From positions 3,534,001 to 3,598,000 of the forward strand of contig CP099850.1 in the NCBI GenBank assembly GCA_030062745.1: a DNA stretch of 64,000 nucleotides, in the 5' to 3' direction. Of this stretch, positions 59,975 through 64,000 are shown piece after piece. Made by a program: the position numbers and the translations under genes. This DNA is from Capitulum mitella. Taxonomy: Eukaryota; Arthropoda; Thecostraca; Pollicipedomorpha; Pollicipedidae. The notes below the pieces were generated by a model that was given only the letters and a program-made list of their open reading frames with translations, searched no databases and was not told the DNA's origin. Every line of letters begins with the position of its first letter. Position 1 is the first letter of the stretch.

Positions 59975-60690
59975 ACGAGAGGTGACAAACTGCAGTCAAT
60001 CTTTCTGAGACCGACAGCGAACTCCTCAAATATATAGTTCTGACGTCTGGTGCTGAGCGTTGTCAAACTGAGGACTTTCCAGATCGAGTGATAGCTGACG
60101 TAAAATCGCCCTAGTGATCCGATATGATCTTTCTGCACGTATTCTAGTTCGTCAGACACATTCGAAATGAGCCCAGATTCAAACACTGCATTGCGAATTC
60201 TAGCGATGTGCGGATGAAGGCCGTATAAATTGTGAGCGGATAGGCCCTGGAGGCTCCTGCTCTCCTCAGCTGCTTCAGCATGCTTCTAGATCCGCCGCAA
60301 TGTCCACCGAACCGAGTCAGTGACGTGAACATTCCATTTAGGATCAGATACTAGGTTTGGACCCAGAAGCCTACAGAGTGTTTTGTTTTCCAAACTCCGA
60401 CCGTCAGGTTCTGCAGATGATGTCTGTCCGAAAAATTGACGCTGAAAACGTGCGTTTGGGTGCTTTGATGTTTTTCGCTGTGGTCTAAGCCGCAGGTTGG
60501 TCCAGTACTTCCTGCAGTTGTGACTGAGAACCTGAAACACTCACAGCGAGGTCATCGACGTATTTCCAAACCCTGTCGAAGCTGTTTAAGCAATCGCTAA
60601 TCATTTAAAAAGAAGGCAGACCAGCCTGGATCTGGGGCCCTGTTGCGCTAAACGCGGGCAGCAGAGAGTTGGTACCACAGCTGTAGATCT
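59975..60690 (-). pseudogene. Decayed non-LTR retrotransposon reverse transcriptase
   Basis: Minus-strand pieces in several frames match the C-terminal half of CR1/Jockey-type reverse transcriptases in order. The catalytic box reads WKYVDDLAVSV (YVDD at 60551-60562). It is followed by LLGPNLVSDPKWNVHV, then LKQLRRAGAS...LTIYTAFIRTSLEFA, then VSDELEYVQK and LTTLSTRRQNYIFEEF. Stops and frameshifts break it throughout. No ends or poly-A tail were located. Confidence 0.8.
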
Positions 60691-61944
60691 GGTGCCGCAA
60701 CACGTGCCAATTTTTCACTCCGATGCTTTAACCCGGCTGCGTGAATAATTTTGTCGCCGGTCGACGTCCGTGTAGTTACGCATGGGAGCTTCATACCCTG
60801 TCCTGGACTTCCCTCTGTTATCATGAGGTGGCTGAAGAGTGACGACTGGCGATCGTCACTTCGCATCTTTTCATCTGCTCGTTGTTTGTCATCCAGCTGT
60901 CCTCGATCGCTGCCGGATGAAACTGAACGTTTACATTCCTCGTATGCAAACAGCGTGCAGACTTACAACGAGATGGACGTTGTAGCACAAACCAGTGAGA
61001 CCTATTTGTTATAAGTTGTATATTATTTATATTTATTTATGTATAATATTTATGTATATTATATATATAACTTGTTGTTATAAGTTGGACATGGGACTGT
61101 TTGAGCCTGTTGACATGCTGTAAATCTCACCTAATGCTACGCTACGTACAACACATTGTTCTAATGGGACATTATTAGCTTCTTATTGATAATTCACATA
61201 AAACATATCGTGTCCATTAAACACGGCAACATTGGGTGTTAGAGGATACTACTCTAAGTGCAGTTAAATGTTCCTCTGCAAAAACTTAGAAGAACGGGAT
61301 GCCGGTTCTCGGTCTCTGGCACGAAACACAGACTTGGTTTTTGGCACAAAGAGCACGCAGCCGTGACTGACTGACAGCAGACAGCAGACCGACTCCGACA
61401 AACCCCTAATGGGTGGTGATGAGAAGCCCAGGTCATACGTGAGCAGACTGATGCGCTCAACCATGACGCGTCACAGGCCGTGAGATCTAGGCTAGGGGTC
61501 ATTTGTCTCGCTGTTTTCGTCGCTGACTGACCATCACAATTTCGATCCAGTCAGCGTTTGCGAATTGGGCCGAGCCCTGGAGTACCAGTGCTCAGTCCCG
61601 GCGCTTATCGCCTGCGTGAAAGTCCCCACCGCGGCCGCCGGTCCACGCGAGCTCACCACTCCCCGGCAGTGGCTTGCAGCAGGTCCACAGCAGGCCCACA
61701 GCAGCCCTCGTCACAGGGGAAGCACAGTCGTGTCTGCAAAACTCTGTCTCCCTGAAGAACACAAAAAGGGACATCCAGCGGTGCTTATGCCGCTTCTGAT
61801 GTTGGCAGCAGATGTTTCGCGTAATAATATAAAAAAACTCGAGTTAATCACTTGTTTGTCAGCCAAACACGTTCATTTTATTATCGGGATCAGGGCCTAA
61901 TGAGGGGCACGTGAGCTACACCCTCACGGCTGCGTTAATGGTGG
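60691..61944. other. Unassigned sequence
   Basis: May include more 5' retrotransposon sequence, but nothing recognisable. An AT-rich tract lies at 61010-61085. Confidence 0.4.
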
Positions 61945-62104
61945 CTGGCGACAGCCTACACCAGCCGCCCGGCGTCCTGACGGACTGGCGACAGCCTACA
62001 CCAGCCGCCCGGCGTCCTGACGGACTGGCGACAGCCTATACCAGCTGCCCGGCGTCCTGACGGACTGGCGACAGCCTATACCAGCTGCCCGGCGTCCTGA
62101 CGGA
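61945..62104. repeat. 40-bp tandem repeat, four copies
   Basis: Four nearly identical units of ctggcgacagcctacaccag plus 20 more bases. The first pair and second pair differ by the same two substitutions, so the array grew by duplicating a two-unit block or by local homogenisation. Confidence 0.95.
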
Positions 62105-63417
62105 CTCAGTCTGCCGCCGAGGAAGAGCCGCAGGGCACGTCAGCGCCGGTGTCGCTCTTGGATGCCTGGGAAGACCCGCGCAGCCCAGCCGACGTCTTTC
62201 GCCGCGGCCTGCGATGAGAGCTTGCACGGCTGAGCGCCAGCACGCCACCAGTGGACGTGTTCTTCGTTTGCGGGGCCAGTCTGCGTGATGTCAGCTCGCG
62301 GTAGACAGCAGGGGGTCTCCCCCTCGCCTGGTCGCCGCACCAGGCTGCTTCAGGGATATTGTGTTATTCGTGACAGTGATATCCTTTAATTCACGATAAA
62401 TCATATTGAGATGCGCGGCAATAAATGGAAAAATGACAATGACGGTGTCCGGCAATTCTGTTTCAAAGAAACATGTTAAACTGCGGAAGCAAATGTGGGC
62501 GGAGTAATGGGAGAAACAGCGGCAGATCCTATGACAGATTTCCCCCTGCAACGTCATGGAGCTGGAATATAACGATGTAGATAAGTGGGTTCATGGCCTT
62601 CTAAACCACTGGTTCCTGCGCCTGTAATTCCATACACAAATGACCCTGAGAATTTGGCCTCTCAACATACCAATATAGAGCCATGAGAGCAATATGCGTT
62701 GCAGCTACGCTATACTGACGAAAACGGAACACCGAACACCCTAATAAACAATTTTACATTGCCCCAACATAATCACGACGTTTTATATTCTTGCAAGATT
62801 CTGGTGTTACGCGGTCACAACGTAAACGCGCAGATTCCGATACAGCGTGGCCACGTCTTCTACAGCGTCGTTGCGACATGTAATGCCGCCACGACGTTGT
62901 GAGCATTTTGTGGAGACGTCGTGACTACTACTTACCAGTCACGTTTTATGTACGCTGTCACGACGCCGTGGGAACATCCCATGGCGTTCCATTGTTGTTG
63001 TGACGATGTAAGGACTTCGTCGCAGCGTGTTATGGACGTTGTTCTGACACCGTGGTGATGATGAGTGGAATGGACGTTGTGCCGGCGTTGTGGGGACCTC
63101 AGTGTAAAGTTCTATACGACGTGTGGTATTGTGCTGTTGTGCAGGCCCAAGCGTGCTAGCGTCAGTTCTGCACACTGGAGGATCCAGGGGAGGGCCATCG
63201 GAGTCATGGCCCCCGGTGTTTTGCTAAAAAGGGGACCAACATAGGGGTGTCAATTTCCGTAAATGATTGGGGGGCGAGCCGAGGGCCCGACAACCTAACT
63301 TCCCCCAAATGTGGGTTCCTCAACGGATTTAGCCCACTTTGTTTTGAACAACGCAATTTGTAAGTTTTTGTTATGAGTTACCAATTGAACATCCATTTAT
63401 TCCAATGTTTAAAAGTA
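62105..63417. other. Unassigned sequence with acgttgt-type repeats
   Basis: 62820-63070 holds many loosely spaced variants of gacgttgt, acgccgtggg and cgtcgtgac, a decayed dispersed repeat. No gene was recognised. Confidence 0.5.

Positions 63418-63418
<1 letters not shown>

Positions 63419-63461
<43 letters not shown>
63419..63461. repeat. (AT)n microsatellite
   Basis: About 21 AT dinucleotides without interruption. The remaining sequence to 64000 shows nothing recognisable. Confidence 0.97.
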
Positions 63462-63464
<3 letters not shown>

Positions 63465-64000
63465 AAAAGATGAAAGATAGATAGATACGTCGCTTTGGAC
63501 TTGATTCTTTACTTTCTGCCTCCCTGTTATCTATTACTGCCGTTCTTTTCGTTATTTTGACCCATTTCCCTTTAAACCGGCAGAAAATATTGGAGGCGGG
63601 GCCCAAATCAACATTGGGTGGGCCAGAGCCCTCTCAAAAAGATACAGATCGACACCCCTGGACCAACATATCTTTTGGCCCCCTTTTTCAAAACGAAACG
63701 TGGAAATATTTTGGTCTCACAAACAGTGGAACCAAAATAAGTGGGCCAAAAGACATATCCAAAAAGTGACGAAACATAGTGGTCGAAATCCGGTAAAAAA
63801 TGCACATTTGGCGGTATATTATGTTACACGAAAAGAGACTTGCCTCTCCCCTCTTCCCCTTTGCACATGGTCGAGGCAAAGTCTCGAAATGGTCGCCTTC
63901 GCCTTCATGGTCGCCTTCGGCTCTGCAGGTGTGACATCACATCATTATTCCAGTTAAATGCCTTTCAAAAACAAGAGGTCTACAACTGTACCGGGGATGG

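Overview
The window is animal nuclear DNA. Its genes have GT-AG introns, their phases chain exactly from exon to exon, and minisatellites and transposon remains are abundant. The protein sequences point to an arthropod: the Par-6 PDZ region is close to the insect form and ends in the same DGVLHL tail. A crustacean is my best guess, but nothing here fixes the species.

Layout. (1) 1-4423, plus strand: Par-6 polarity protein, 5' end outside the window, six exons visible. (2) 5791-30909, minus strand: CPSF1, the largest subunit of the mRNA 3'-end cleavage and polyadenylation factor. It has 25 coding exons encoding about 1,366 residues. Par-6 and CPSF1 converge tail to tail, and their likely poly(A) signals lie within 31 bp of each other. 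(3) 13605-14932, plus strand: a two-exon, 128-residue gene of unknown function, nested inside a CPSF1 intron. (4) 30910-33204: a CpG-starved 5'UTR intron of CPSF1. (5) 36286-56916, minus strand: a ten-exon gene for a 550-residue secreted, cysteine-free coiled-coil protein that I could not assign to a family. Its 11.7-kb first intron carries a complete hAT-type transposon end to end. (6) 56917-64000: no confident gene. It holds a CpG-rich tract, a decayed non-LTR retrotransposon reverse transcriptase and minisatellites.

Main observation. Many introns of all four genes carry tandem arrays that abut a splice site. In at least seven cases the repeat unit contains the junction itself: intron end plus 20-30 bases of the neighbouring exon, or exon end plus donor. 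The real junction is the last unit. In Par-6 intron 3 the fossil copies still read [13 protein letters not shown] or similar beside the genuine VAQIIDVDI. This looks like repeated tandem duplication seeded at splice junctions, leaving ladders of decoy splice sites and 'ghost exon' starts, and it is the best candidate for an undescribed phenomenon here.

The genes are ordinary household and cell-biology genes with no operon-like relation. Par-6 acts in cell polarity, CPSF1 in mRNA maturation, and the third is exported. Most long open frames in the window are by-products of arrays whose period is a multiple of three.
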